DNA of 64,000 nucleotides from contig CAWAEG010000007.1 in NCBI GenBank assembly GCA_963780895.1, positions 768,603 through 832,602 on the forward strand, read 5' to 3'. The position numbers and the translations under genes were made by a program. Position 1 is the first letter of the stretch, and the number at the start of each line of letters is the position of its first letter. The notes under the pieces were generated by a model. That model was not told where the DNA came from and ran no database searches. It worked only from the letters and a program-made list of their open reading frames with translations. The stretch is from DASQFI01 sp963780895 (GTDB lineage: Bacteria > Acidobacteriota > Vicinamibacteria > Vicinamibacterales > SCN-69-37). Shown here in pieces: positions 27,073 through 36,056 of this stretch.

Positions 27073-28005
27073 GTGGTTCGCGGTTTCGGCCGTCTCTCTG
27101 TCCGATCGCAGGGACTGGTCCTCGTCCTTCTGACCCTGTCGGTTCTGCTGGGCGCCTGGCAAACCTGGCTGGTCCCCGAGCGCCTGCTCCGCCAATCGCA
27201 GCAAGCTCGCGTCGCCTCGGCGCGCTCGGAGGTCGCTCGTCTTCGTCACACATCGACGGGATTACCTGCCCTGCGGCAGGAAGTACGCGCCCTCGAAGCC
27301 CGAGTTGCGGATTCGCGCGCAGCCGAGCCCGCGGAAGCTTCCGAACACATCCTCGACGTTCTCAACGCCGCCGCGATCGCGACGGGAGCTGTCTTGACGA
27401 CGTTTTCGACATCGGAAGCGGCGAAAGAAGGTTCGGGAGAGGGCAGGCGGCTCCAGCTCGCCCTGGAGGGCGGGTTCCATGAAATCGTGAGATTCCTCGC
27501 GTACCTCGTGTCGCGCGGGCGCGTCGGCGGCATCCGGGACATCACGATCAAGCGGGCCGGAACGACAGGCGGGTCCCGAACAGTCAGCGCCTCGGTCGTG
27601 ACGGAGACGAGTTCCGGCGCGGCCGCGTTGGCGCTGGAAGAAATTGGCGCGACGAGCGGCCGCGATCCGTTTCACGACGTGACCGACATTGCCGGGGAGA
27701 AAGGCTCCGCGGCAAGCGGATCGTGGACCGCGGCCGCCACGGGGATTGGCGGACTGTCGGCTCTCGCCGTTGACCAGGTGACCGTCACGGGAATCGTGCG
27801 CGCGGGCGACACGATCTCCGCGATGCTTCAGGCGCCCAACCGGCGCACGTTTGTCGGCCGGCCCAACGATCGTCTGCTCGACGCCACGATCGAGAGCATC
27901 GACGCGAGCGGGGTGACATTCATGAGCCTGCCCGGCAGCGGCGCCGGGTCACCACCCCGGCCGGTCCGCAAGTCCCTCGGAAAAGCTCGGGGAGTCGTTC
28001 GATGA
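27073..28005 (+). CDS. Fused PilO-PilP type IV pilus protein
   Basis: 310 residues from a GTG at 27073 (no better start is visible in frame). The N-terminal half is PilO-like: a membrane helix (LVLVLLTLSVLLGAWQTWL), a coiled coil, then GGFHEIVRFLAYLVSRGRVG and IRDITIKRAG. After an Ala/Ser-rich linker the C-terminal half is PilP-like: RDPFHDV, then LSALAVDQVTVTGIVRAGDT, APNRRTFVGRPNDRLLDATI and a closing strand. PilO and PilP are normally separate proteins linking the inner-membrane platform to the secretin; here one chain covers both and there is no separate pilP before pilQ. Its stop overlaps the pilQ start. Confidence 0.85.
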   Translation: MVRGFGRLSVRSQGLVLVLLTLSVLLGAWQTWLVPERLLRQSQQARVASARSEVARLRHTSTGLPALRQEVRALEARVADSRAAEPAEASEHILDVLNAAAIATGAVLTTFSTSEAAKEGSGEGRRLQLALEGGFHEIVRFLAYLVSRGRVGGIRDITIKRAGTTGGSRTVSASVVTETSSGAAALALEEIGATSGRDPFHDVTDIAGEKGSAASGSWTAAATGIGGLSALAVDQVTVTGIVRAGDTISAMLQAPNRRTFVGRPNDRLLDATIESIDASGVTFMSLPGSGAGSPPRPVRKSLGKARGVVR

Positions 28006-29555
28006 GGCATGGACGGTACTGGCTTGCGTTAGGCGCAGTCGTCGTCGCTTTGCTTCACGCAGAGCCCGCGATGAGCCTTCAGTCAGCTCCCCCGAGCGTT
28101 TTCCAGATCTGCGCAGCGTGTTCCGAAGGCCGACCTTTGCGAGCGCCGCGAGGCAGGCCCGATCACGCTGCCTTGCGGCAAGCGGCGAGCGGGAGGCCGC
28201 AGGAACATGCTACGCAGATCTGGAAGACGCTCGGGGCTGCAGCGGCCGCTCCCCAGGTCCGCGTGTTCACCGGAAACCCGATCGACGTGGACTACCAGGG
28301 CGCGCTGCTGCGCGTCGTGCTCCGGCAGCTCGCCGAGATCGGCGGGATCAACCTCGTCCTCGATCCGAGCGTGCCGGTGAACGCGGCCGTCGACCTGAAG
28401 CTGACCCAGGTTCCATGGGACCAGGTGATGGATGTGGTGATGAAGAGCGCGCAGCTCACCTACATCGTCGACGGCCCGGTGGTGCGCGTTCTCACTCGCG
28501 AGGCTCGCGGCCGCGAGCTGAAGGACGAGGTCGAGCAGAACAAGGCGAGCGAGTTCGCGCCAGCTCTGGAGTCCATCCGGCTGAAGCTCAATCACGCGTC
28601 GGCCGCGGTGCTGAAGAAGCTGCTCGAGCAGGCACGCGTGCTCTCCGCCCGCGGCACAGCCGAGGTGGACGAGCGAACCAACATGCTCATCGTGAAGGAT
28701 GTGCCTGCTGCGCTTGCCGAGATCCGGCAGCTCGTCGCGGATCTCGACCAGCCGGAGCCGCAGGTCGAGATCGAGGCGCGCATCCTTCAGATGAGCCGCG
28801 ATACGGCTCGCGCGCTGGGCGCCCAGCTCGGGGTGAACGGCCGCGTCTCGCCCGAGCTCGGCAACACGACCTCGCTCGCCTTTCCGAACCGGGGAACGCT
28901 GTCGGGGCGCGTGATCGGGCAAGGGCCGGTGACACAGAGCCCGAATGATCCGCGCGCCGGCGAGCTCGAGAAAACGGGCACCGCTGTCAACCTGCCGATC
29001 GGGGCCGCGACCTCAGCGCTGGGCCTTTCGCTCGGCGCCGTCAACGGCGCATTCGCCATCGATGCGGCGTTGTCAGCGCTCGAGCACGAAGGGAAGGTTC
29101 AGATCCTCTCGCAGCCGCGCATCACGACCCAGAACAACAGGCCGGCGGAGATGGCCCAGGGCTTTCAGATTCCGTTTCAGACCGTCGCCAACAACACCGT
29201 GACGGTGCAGTTCAGGGACGCGGCGCTGAAGCTCGTCGTGACACCTCAGATCACCGCCGACACGGTCATCATGCACATCGTCCTCGAAAACGGCACACCC
29301 GATTTCAGCCGGGCCGTGAACGGCAACCCGTCGATCAACACGCAGCGGGCGGACACGCAGGTGCAGGTGCGTGACGGCATGACGACCGTCATCGGCGGGA
29401 TCACGCAGTCAACCGAGAGCCGGCTCGTGGACAGCACGCCTGGCGCGAGCCGCATCCCGCTGCTGGGCTGGCTGTTCAAGCGCACCGATACCCGAACCGA
29501 AACCCGCGAGCTGCTGATCTTCATCACGCCGCGCATCATTCGGAGCCGGCCGTGA
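28002..29555 (+). CDS. pilQ: Type IV pilus secretin PilQ, with an in-frame repeat insert
   Basis: 517 residues. A signal peptide (LALGAVVVALLHAEPAMS) directs it to the outer membrane, where PilQ forms the pilus channel. Residues about 32-76 are encoded by a palindromic repeat (28096-28229) and look unlike any secretin part. Then come the N-domain YQGALLRVVLRQLAEIGGIN, a second N-domain ending VDERTNMLIVKDVPAAL, and the secretin core with VQILSQPRITTQNNRPAEMA, LKLVVTPQITADTVIMHIVL and TVIGGITQSTESRLVDSTPG, ending IPLLGWLFKRTDTRTETREL and FITPRI. The AMIN domains of larger PilQs are absent. Overlaps its neighbours by 4 bp on both sides. Confidence 0.93.
   Translation: MRHGRYWLALGAVVVALLHAEPAMSLQSAPPSVFQICAACSEGRPLRAPRGRPDHAALRQAASGRPQEHATQIWKTLGAAAAAPQVRVFTGNPIDVDYQGALLRVVLRQLAEIGGINLVLDPSVPVNAAVDLKLTQVPWDQVMDVVMKSAQLTYIVDGPVVRVLTREARGRELKDEVEQNKASEFAPALESIRLKLNHASAAVLKKLLEQARVLSARGTAEVDERTNMLIVKDVPAALAEIRQLVADLDQPEPQVEIEARILQMSRDTARALGAQLGVNGRVSPELGNTTSLAFPNRGTLSGRVIGQGPVTQSPNDPRAGELEKTGTAVNLPIGAATSALGLSLGAVNGAFAIDAALSALEHEGKVQILSQPRITTQNNRPAEMAQGFQIPFQTVANNTVTVQFRDAALKLVVTPQITADTVIMHIVLENGTPDFSRAVNGNPSINTQRADTQVQVRDGMTTVIGGITQSTESRLVDSTPGASRIPLLGWLFKRTDTRTETRELLIFITPRIIRSRP
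28096..28229. repeat. Palindromic mobile repeat, copy B, inside pilQ
   Basis: 134 bp with complementary ends (CGTTTTCCAGATCTGCG and CGCAGATCTGGAAGACG); the stem can extend to 28091-28235 (CCGAG/CTCGG). Related to the intergenic copy at 19702-19834. It lies just after the pilQ signal-peptide codons and is read through without a stop, adding about 45 residues. Confidence 0.85.
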
Positions 29556-30172
29556 CGTCGCGGTGGTGGTGCGGCGCCCTGGGTGTTCTGCTGGCGAGTT
29601 GTACGGGCGTTCAGCGGCAGGGCACGTCGCCGGCCTACTTGATCGTCAATTCACTCGAAGCCGCGAGTGGCGCCGAACCCGACGCGTTTGGCGGATCGCT
29701 CGCGTCGGACGTCGTGACCATCGTCAGTCGAGAGATCGGCGGCGAGGAGGTCCAGCAGGCGACGGTATTCGACGATCTCGCACGCGTGGAGTTCAGTCTC
29801 GGACTGAAGGATCCGGGTTCGACGTCGGCCCCAAGCCAGCCGTCGACGTCCAACTTCATCACGGTCTCGCGTTATCACGTGCGGTTCATCCGTGCCGACG
29901 GACGGAATGCGCCGGGCGTCGATGTGCCGTACGCCTTCGATGGGGCGATCACCGTGACGGTCGGCGACGAGCCCGCGCTCGCCACCCTCGTGCTGGTCCG
30001 TAGTCAAGCCAAGCAAGAAGCACCGTTGCGCGCGCTATCAGTTACGGGTGCGCCGGTCATCTCGACGATCGCGGAGATCACGTTCTATGGCAAGGACCAG
30101 GCCGGGCGGACGGTGGCGGTCGTGGGAAGGATTGGCGTGAACTTCGCCGACTGGGGCGATCCGGTGAACTGA
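29552..30172 (+). CDS. Lipoprotein of the pilus operon, unknown function
   Basis: 206 residues from a GTG overlapping the pilQ stop (GTGA). A lipobox LLASC at residues 13-17 predicts a lipid-anchored protein. The rest is beta-rich with VSRYHVRFIRADGRNAPGVD in the middle and VISTIAEITFYGKDQAGRTV, then VNFADWGD, at the end. I do not recognise a named family. Tight coupling to pilQ suggests a role at the outer membrane near the secretin. Confidence 0.8.
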   Translation: MTSRWWCGALGVLLASCTGVQRQGTSPAYLIVNSLEAASGAEPDAFGGSLASDVVTIVSREIGGEEVQQATVFDDLARVEFSLGLKDPGSTSAPSQPSTSNFITVSRYHVRFIRADGRNAPGVDVPYAFDGAITVTVGDEPALATLVLVRSQAKQEAPLRALSVTGAPVISTIAEITFYGKDQAGRTVAVVGRIGVNFADWGDPVN

Positions 30173-31176
30173 TGCGGACCAGAACCGTCGCCGGAGCTCT
30201 TGCGTCTCTCGCGTTGACCGGCTGCACGCTCGAACGCGCGGCGATGCCTCCACTCGCGGGTCCATCGGAGTCCGCGCTTTCGTTGACGATGACGGCCACG
30301 CCGGACGTGATCCTGCAGGATGGCATCGGGTCCTCGGTCGTCGGCATCGTGGCGCGCGATGCGTCCGGCCAGCCCGCGAGCGGCGTTGCGCTCGAGGCCG
30401 AGATCTTCGTGAACGACGTTCGCGTGGACTTCGGGTCACTGTCGTCGAGAAGGATCTCGACCAACAAGGACGGACGCGCCGCCATCACGTACTACGCACC
30501 TGCCGCGCCGCCGCCGACGGCGGCAGACGACGTCACGGTGACGGTGGTGGTGACGACGATTGGGGGGAATTTCGCGAACGCAATCAGGCGCGCCGTTCTG
30601 ATCAGGCTTCTTCGTCCCGGCATCATCCTTCCGCCGAATCGCCCGCCGTCGCCGGAGCTCTTTTTTTCACCCACGTCTCCGCGCGAGGGCGATGCCGTGC
30701 TCTTCGACGGCTCGAAGTCGATGGACGATGGGCAGATCGTCGCGTATGCGTGGAATTTTGGCGACGGCGGCACGGGCACGGGCGTGCGGGCCACGCACCG
30801 TTATCAACTTGCCGGGACGTACAAGGTGGTGCTCACGGTCACGGACGATCGGGGCGCGAGGGCCTCGACCGCTCCAGTGGAGGTTGTCGTGACGCCGGCA
30901 GCCGATCCGGTCGCGAGTTTCACGCTGTCGCCCGCCGATCCGGTTGTTGGACAGGTCGTGACGGCCAACGGCAGCGCGTCGAAGGCCGCGCCGGGCCGCA
31001 CCATCACGTCATGGGTCTGGGATTTCGGGGACGGTTCGGCCCCGCGCACCGGAACGACGACCAGTCACGCGTACGCCACGGCCGGTTCGTTCGTCGTTGT
31101 GCTGACCGTGACCGACAGCACGGGTCGAAGAGGTTCGTCCTCTCAATCACTGACGGTGAAGCCACTGCCACGATGA
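30172..31176 (+). CDS. Lipoprotein with two PKD domains
   Basis: 334 residues. The lipobox is LALTGC (residue 18 Cys). Residues about 40-145 resemble an Ig-like domain (VVGIVARDASGQPASGVALE). Two PKD domains follow: FDGSKSMDDGQIVAYAWNFG with THRYQLAGTYKVVLTVTDDR, and TSWVWDFGDGSAP with SHAYATAGSFVVVLTVTDST. PKD domains mediate protein or polysaccharide contacts outside the cell. The start overlaps the previous stop by one base (TGATG), so this is the last gene of the pil operon. An adhesin or pilus-biogenesis role is inferred from position. Confidence 0.88.
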   Translation: MRTRTVAGALASLALTGCTLERAAMPPLAGPSESALSLTMTATPDVILQDGIGSSVVGIVARDASGQPASGVALEAEIFVNDVRVDFGSLSSRRISTNKDGRAAITYYAPAAPPPTAADDVTVTVVVTTIGGNFANAIRRAVLIRLLRPGIILPPNRPPSPELFFSPTSPREGDAVLFDGSKSMDDGQIVAYAWNFGDGGTGTGVRATHRYQLAGTYKVVLTVTDDRGARASTAPVEVVVTPAADPVASFTLSPADPVVGQVVTANGSASKAAPGRTITSWVWDFGDGSAPRTGTTTSHAYATAGSFVVVLTVTDSTGRRGSSSQSLTVKPLPR

Positions 31177-31224
31177 GTCCCGAACAGTTTTGGTGTTTGG
31201 TTACGTTCGCGTAATTACGGCCTT

Positions 31225-31242
31225 CCCCCTTTCGTGAGGGGG
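31225..31242 (+). terminator. Possible hairpin after the pil operon
   Basis: CCCCCT-N6-AGGGGG forms a 6-bp stem 49 bp after the last stop. There is no T-tract, so intrinsic termination is doubtful. Confidence 0.25.
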
Positions 31243-31308
31243 CAAGCTTCAGCTAAGGAAAACCGCGCACGAAAACGTGAGTGGACGACGATTTTCTGCA
31301 GGCGCGAC

Positions 31309-31324
31309 TGGCATCAGCCTTGCG
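31309..31324 (+). promoter_or_regulatory. Second sigma-54 promoter
   Basis: TGGCATCAGCCTTGCG, 14 of 16 bases identical to the pilM promoter at 25394 and with the same spacing. The predicted start is near 31335, about 90 bases before the GTG at 31426. It probably drives the unknown protein and perhaps the M24 peptidase and acc genes behind it. Confidence 0.65.
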
Positions 31325-31425
31325 ATTCCCCGGCTGCGATTCGACCGGCCTGTCGGCGAAAAGAGCCGTCAGAATCGGCCGGCGGGGCCGCTGAAATCAG
31401 GCAGAATTGGACAGGAGTCCTCTCA

Positions 31426-32304
31426 GTGAACGATCAGGAAAGTCCGCAATTCGGGTCGTCAAAGTCGCGCCCAGGGGCGAGTTTCTCGTTTCTGCGCGGA
31501 CGACGGTCTGGTGACTCGGACGGGCTGATTAGTTTCAACCTGATGCCGCAGGAGTCCACGGAGGAGGACGCGCCGCCCGTTCCGGGGCGTGTCTCTCCGA
31601 CGAGGCTGCTGCTGGTGCACTACTGGCGCCGCGATCAGCTTGCGATGGCCGAGGCGGACCGGCGCCTGGCTGACGCTGCCGCTGCGCTCGATTTGGATCT
31701 CTCGTCGGGGTCTTCGCAACCGGCATCCGGGTCGCCGCCGCCGGCGGCATTTCCGATGGAGACGACGCCGGCCGGCGCTGCGCAGGCGCCGACGCTCGAC
31801 CCGAACCGGCCGGATTTCCTCTCGTCGCTGAAGTCGCGGCAGCGGCCATCGGTCAGCGCTCCGGCTGAGGCCGCATGGAGCCCTCTGGTCATCGAGCTGC
31901 CCTCGTCCACGAAATCTGCGGGGGAGACGGGCGAGGCAGCGCGTGGCGCGGATCTCGGCGCGTCGCTGTTCGTCGAGCCAGGCGACCCGCCCGCGCCTGC
32001 GGCCGAGAAACCCAGATCGATCTTCGAACCCCAGCCGCATGAGACGGTCTCGGCTCCCACCGACGTTCCATCGATCTTCGCGCGTGCTGAGGCCGAGCCG
32101 CAGCCGCTCGTCGAGCCTGTGGTCGCGCAGAGTTCCACCGCGCTTACGAACGAGCCGCCGGCCGAGCTGGTGACCGAGCCCGAACCGGTCTCCGCGCACC
32201 CGTCTGCGAGCCAGGGCCGGCAGGCGAAGATTCGCGCGCTCGAGTCGTTCCTCGAGCGGGTCGAGCACCGTCGGCAGCAAATCGAGTCACAATCGGTGGC
32301 GTGA
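31426..32304 (+). CDS. Pro/Ala-rich protein of unknown function under a sigma-54 promoter
   Basis: 292 residues from GTG 31426, with AGGAG seven bases upstream. The first 60 residues are neutral to acidic; residues 60-95 have HYWRRDQLAMAEADRRLADA, a likely helix. The middle 150 residues are low-complexity, rich in Pro, Ala, Glu and Ser, and the C-terminus is a basic helix (KIRALESFLERVEHRRQQIE). There is no signal peptide and no membrane segment. I do not recognise a family. The helix-linker-helix layout suggests a scaffold or tether. It shares its promoter type with the pil operon and overlaps the next gene by 4 bp. Confidence 0.7.
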   Translation: MNDQESPQFGSSKSRPGASFSFLRGRRSGDSDGLISFNLMPQESTEEDAPPVPGRVSPTRLLLVHYWRRDQLAMAEADRRLADAAAALDLDLSSGSSQPASGSPPPAAFPMETTPAGAAQAPTLDPNRPDFLSSLKSRQRPSVSAPAEAAWSPLVIELPSSTKSAGETGEAARGADLGASLFVEPGDPPAPAAEKPRSIFEPQPHETVSAPTDVPSIFARAEAEPQPLVEPVVAQSSTALTNEPPAELVTEPEPVSAHPSASQGRQAKIRALESFLERVEHRRQQIESQSVA

Positions 32305-33428
32305 GCGCCCCGGCGTCCGACAACGCCGTCCCGGACTGGTCCGGGAGGCTCCGCGGGGTCCGCGACTACTGCGCGCGTCAGGGACTGGACGCCTACGTCA
32401 GCTCCTCGTCTCACAACCTGGCGTACCTCTGCGGCTTCAATGGCACGGCGGGCCTGCTGATCACGACGCCGCGGGAGCATCATCTCGTCGTGGACGGCCG
32501 GTATGTCGCGGTCGCCACGGACGTGATTGAGGCGGCTGGCTTGGCCGAGGTCCGGGTCGAGCGTGTCGAGCGCCGGTACGATGCGACGCTGGCGGCCGTG
32601 TTGACCCGGCTGAAGGCGGCGCGTGCCGGTTTCGAAGCCGAACACGTCACCATCGCCACACTCGGACTGTGGGAGCGGGCCGCCGGCAGCATCGCCTGGC
32701 AGCCGACAGAGCGGGTTGTCGAGGGCCAACGGACGATCAAGGACGACTTCGAGATCGGAGTTTTCCGGCGTGCAGCCCGGGCGCTGTCGGACGTAGCGCG
32801 GGAGGCTGGCGCCTGGGTGCGCGCAGGTCGCACCGAGATCGACGTGGCTCGAGACATCGACGCGGCCATCGAACGCGCCGGGTTTTCTGCGCCGGCGTTT
32901 CCAACGATCGTGGCATCGGGGCCGAACAGCGCGCATCCGCACGCACGTCCGGGTCCGAGGCGGCTCGCGCCGGGCGACCTGGTGCTGCTGGACTTCGGCG
33001 GCATTTTGGACGGATACTGCGTCGATCTGACGCGCATGGCCGTGCTCGGTCAGATCGATCCGCGCGCCGGGGCGCTCTTCGATGCCGTGCGCGCGGCCCA
33101 GTCGGCGGCGATCGCGTCCGTGCGCGCCGGAATCGCGGCGTCCACGGTCGATACCGCGGCGAGGGACGTGCTCGCCGCGCGCGGTCTCGGCGACGCGTTC
33201 CTGCACGGGACTGGCCACGGCCTGGGTCTCGAGGTGCACGAATCGCCGCGCATCTCGCGAGCCGACTCGGGCACGACCGATGTTCTCGAGGCCAGAATGG
33301 TGTGCACAATCGAGCCCGGCGCGTACCTGAACGGGCTTGGCGGCGTGCGCCTGGAGGACGATGTTCTCGTAACGGCCGGGGGGTGCGAGGTGCTGACCGA
33401 CGCGCCGCGCGATCTTCTGGTCGTCTGA
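32301..33428 (+). CDS. M24-family Xaa-Pro aminopeptidase
   Basis: 375 residues from GTG 32301. A creatinase-type N-domain (SSSHNLAYLCGFNGTAGLLI) precedes the pita-bread metallopeptidase domain with its metal ligands: LVLLDFGGILDGYCVDLTR (two Asp), GTGHGLGLEVHESP (His), CTIEPGAYL (Glu) and GGVRLEDDVLV (Glu). It removes N-terminal residues before proline, or splits X-Pro dipeptides, in the cytoplasm. A pepP/pepQ-like gene next to accBC is a common bacterial arrangement. Confidence 0.9.
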   Translation: MSAPASDNAVPDWSGRLRGVRDYCARQGLDAYVSSSSHNLAYLCGFNGTAGLLITTPREHHLVVDGRYVAVATDVIEAAGLAEVRVERVERRYDATLAAVLTRLKAARAGFEAEHVTIATLGLWERAAGSIAWQPTERVVEGQRTIKDDFEIGVFRRAARALSDVAREAGAWVRAGRTEIDVARDIDAAIERAGFSAPAFPTIVASGPNSAHPHARPGPRRLAPGDLVLLDFGGILDGYCVDLTRMAVLGQIDPRAGALFDAVRAAQSAAIASVRAGIAASTVDTAARDVLAARGLGDAFLHGTGHGLGLEVHESPRISRADSGTTDVLEARMVCTIEPGAYLNGLGGVRLEDDVLVTAGGCEVLTDAPRDLLVV

Positions 33429-33431
33429 CGT

Positions 33432-33902
<471 letters not shown>

Positions 33903-33949
33903 CCGCCGGGCTGGGGTAGGAGTCGGGTGGGTCCGATAGATTAGGGCGA

Positions 33950-35323
<1,374 letters not shown>

Positions 35324-35343
35324 CGGGGTCAGGTCTTGTCCCC

Positions 35344-35988
35344 GTGACCCTTCCGCCCCTCTACGCCATTCTTGACGTCGATCTAAGCCTGTCGCGCGGT
35401 CTGGTTCCTGTCGACGTCGTCGACGCCTGGCTCGACGCCGGCGTCCGTCTCGTTCAGGTGCGGGCGAAAGGCCAGAGATGGTCGGGCGGACCACTCCTCG
35501 AGGTGGTCGAGCAGGTCGTGGCTCGCGGCAAATCGGCGGGCGCGACTGTGATCGTCAACGATCGTACGGATGTCGCGCGGCTCGCTGACGCCGGCGGCGT
35601 GCACCTCGGACAGGACGATTTGCGGCCTTCCGAGGTCCGGGGTCTCTTGACCCCGGAGCAGATCATTGGCTTCTCCACACATTCGGATGCCCAGGTCGAG
35701 GCCGCGCTGCGCGAGCCGATCGATTACCTCGCGATAGGCCCCGTCTTTCACAGCGGCACGCGAATGGCGATCGACACGCCGACCGGCGAGGCGGGCGTCG
35801 TCTCGGCCGTGCGGCGCGCGGCCACTGCCGGGCTGCCGGTCGTCGCCATCGGCGGCATTACCGCGGAGAACGCCGGGCGCGTGCGCGCGTGGGGCGCCGC
35901 GTCGGTGGCCGTGATCGCGGGCCTGCTGGGCGACGACCCCGGCGCGCAGGCCCGCCGGTTGCTTGCCGCGCTGACATCCCCCTTATAA
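35344..35988 (+). CDS. thiE: Thiamine-phosphate synthase
   Basis: 214 residues from GTG 35344. It joins the thiazole and pyrimidine parts of thiamine. Family segments: GVRLVQVRAKGQ, VIVNDRTDVARLADAGGVHL, GQDDLRPSEVRGLL, IGFSTHSDAQVEAA, YLAIGPVFHSGTR and the phosphate loop VAIGGITAENAG. No thi-box riboswitch or other thiamine gene is seen around it. It follows accC by 20 bp. Confidence 0.9.
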   Translation: MTLPPLYAILDVDLSLSRGLVPVDVVDAWLDAGVRLVQVRAKGQRWSGGPLLEVVEQVVARGKSAGATVIVNDRTDVARLADAGGVHLGQDDLRPSEVRGLLTPEQIIGFSTHSDAQVEAALREPIDYLAIGPVFHSGTRMAIDTPTGEAGVVSAVRRAATAGLPVVAIGGITAENAGRVRAWGAASVAVIAGLLGDDPGAQARRLLAALTSPL

Positions 35989-36056
35989 TCTGCGTCGCTT
36001 TGCCAGTGCCTGGATAGAGAGCCAGGAAGAGGCTCCCTCTCTTTTGTGGAGGCCGA

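Noticed and set aside
35989..36056. Riboswitch before the amino-acid permease, such as lysine or thiamine
   Set aside because: The gap is only 68 bp and holds one simple hairpin; known lysine and TPP aptamers are longer and their conserved cores are absent.
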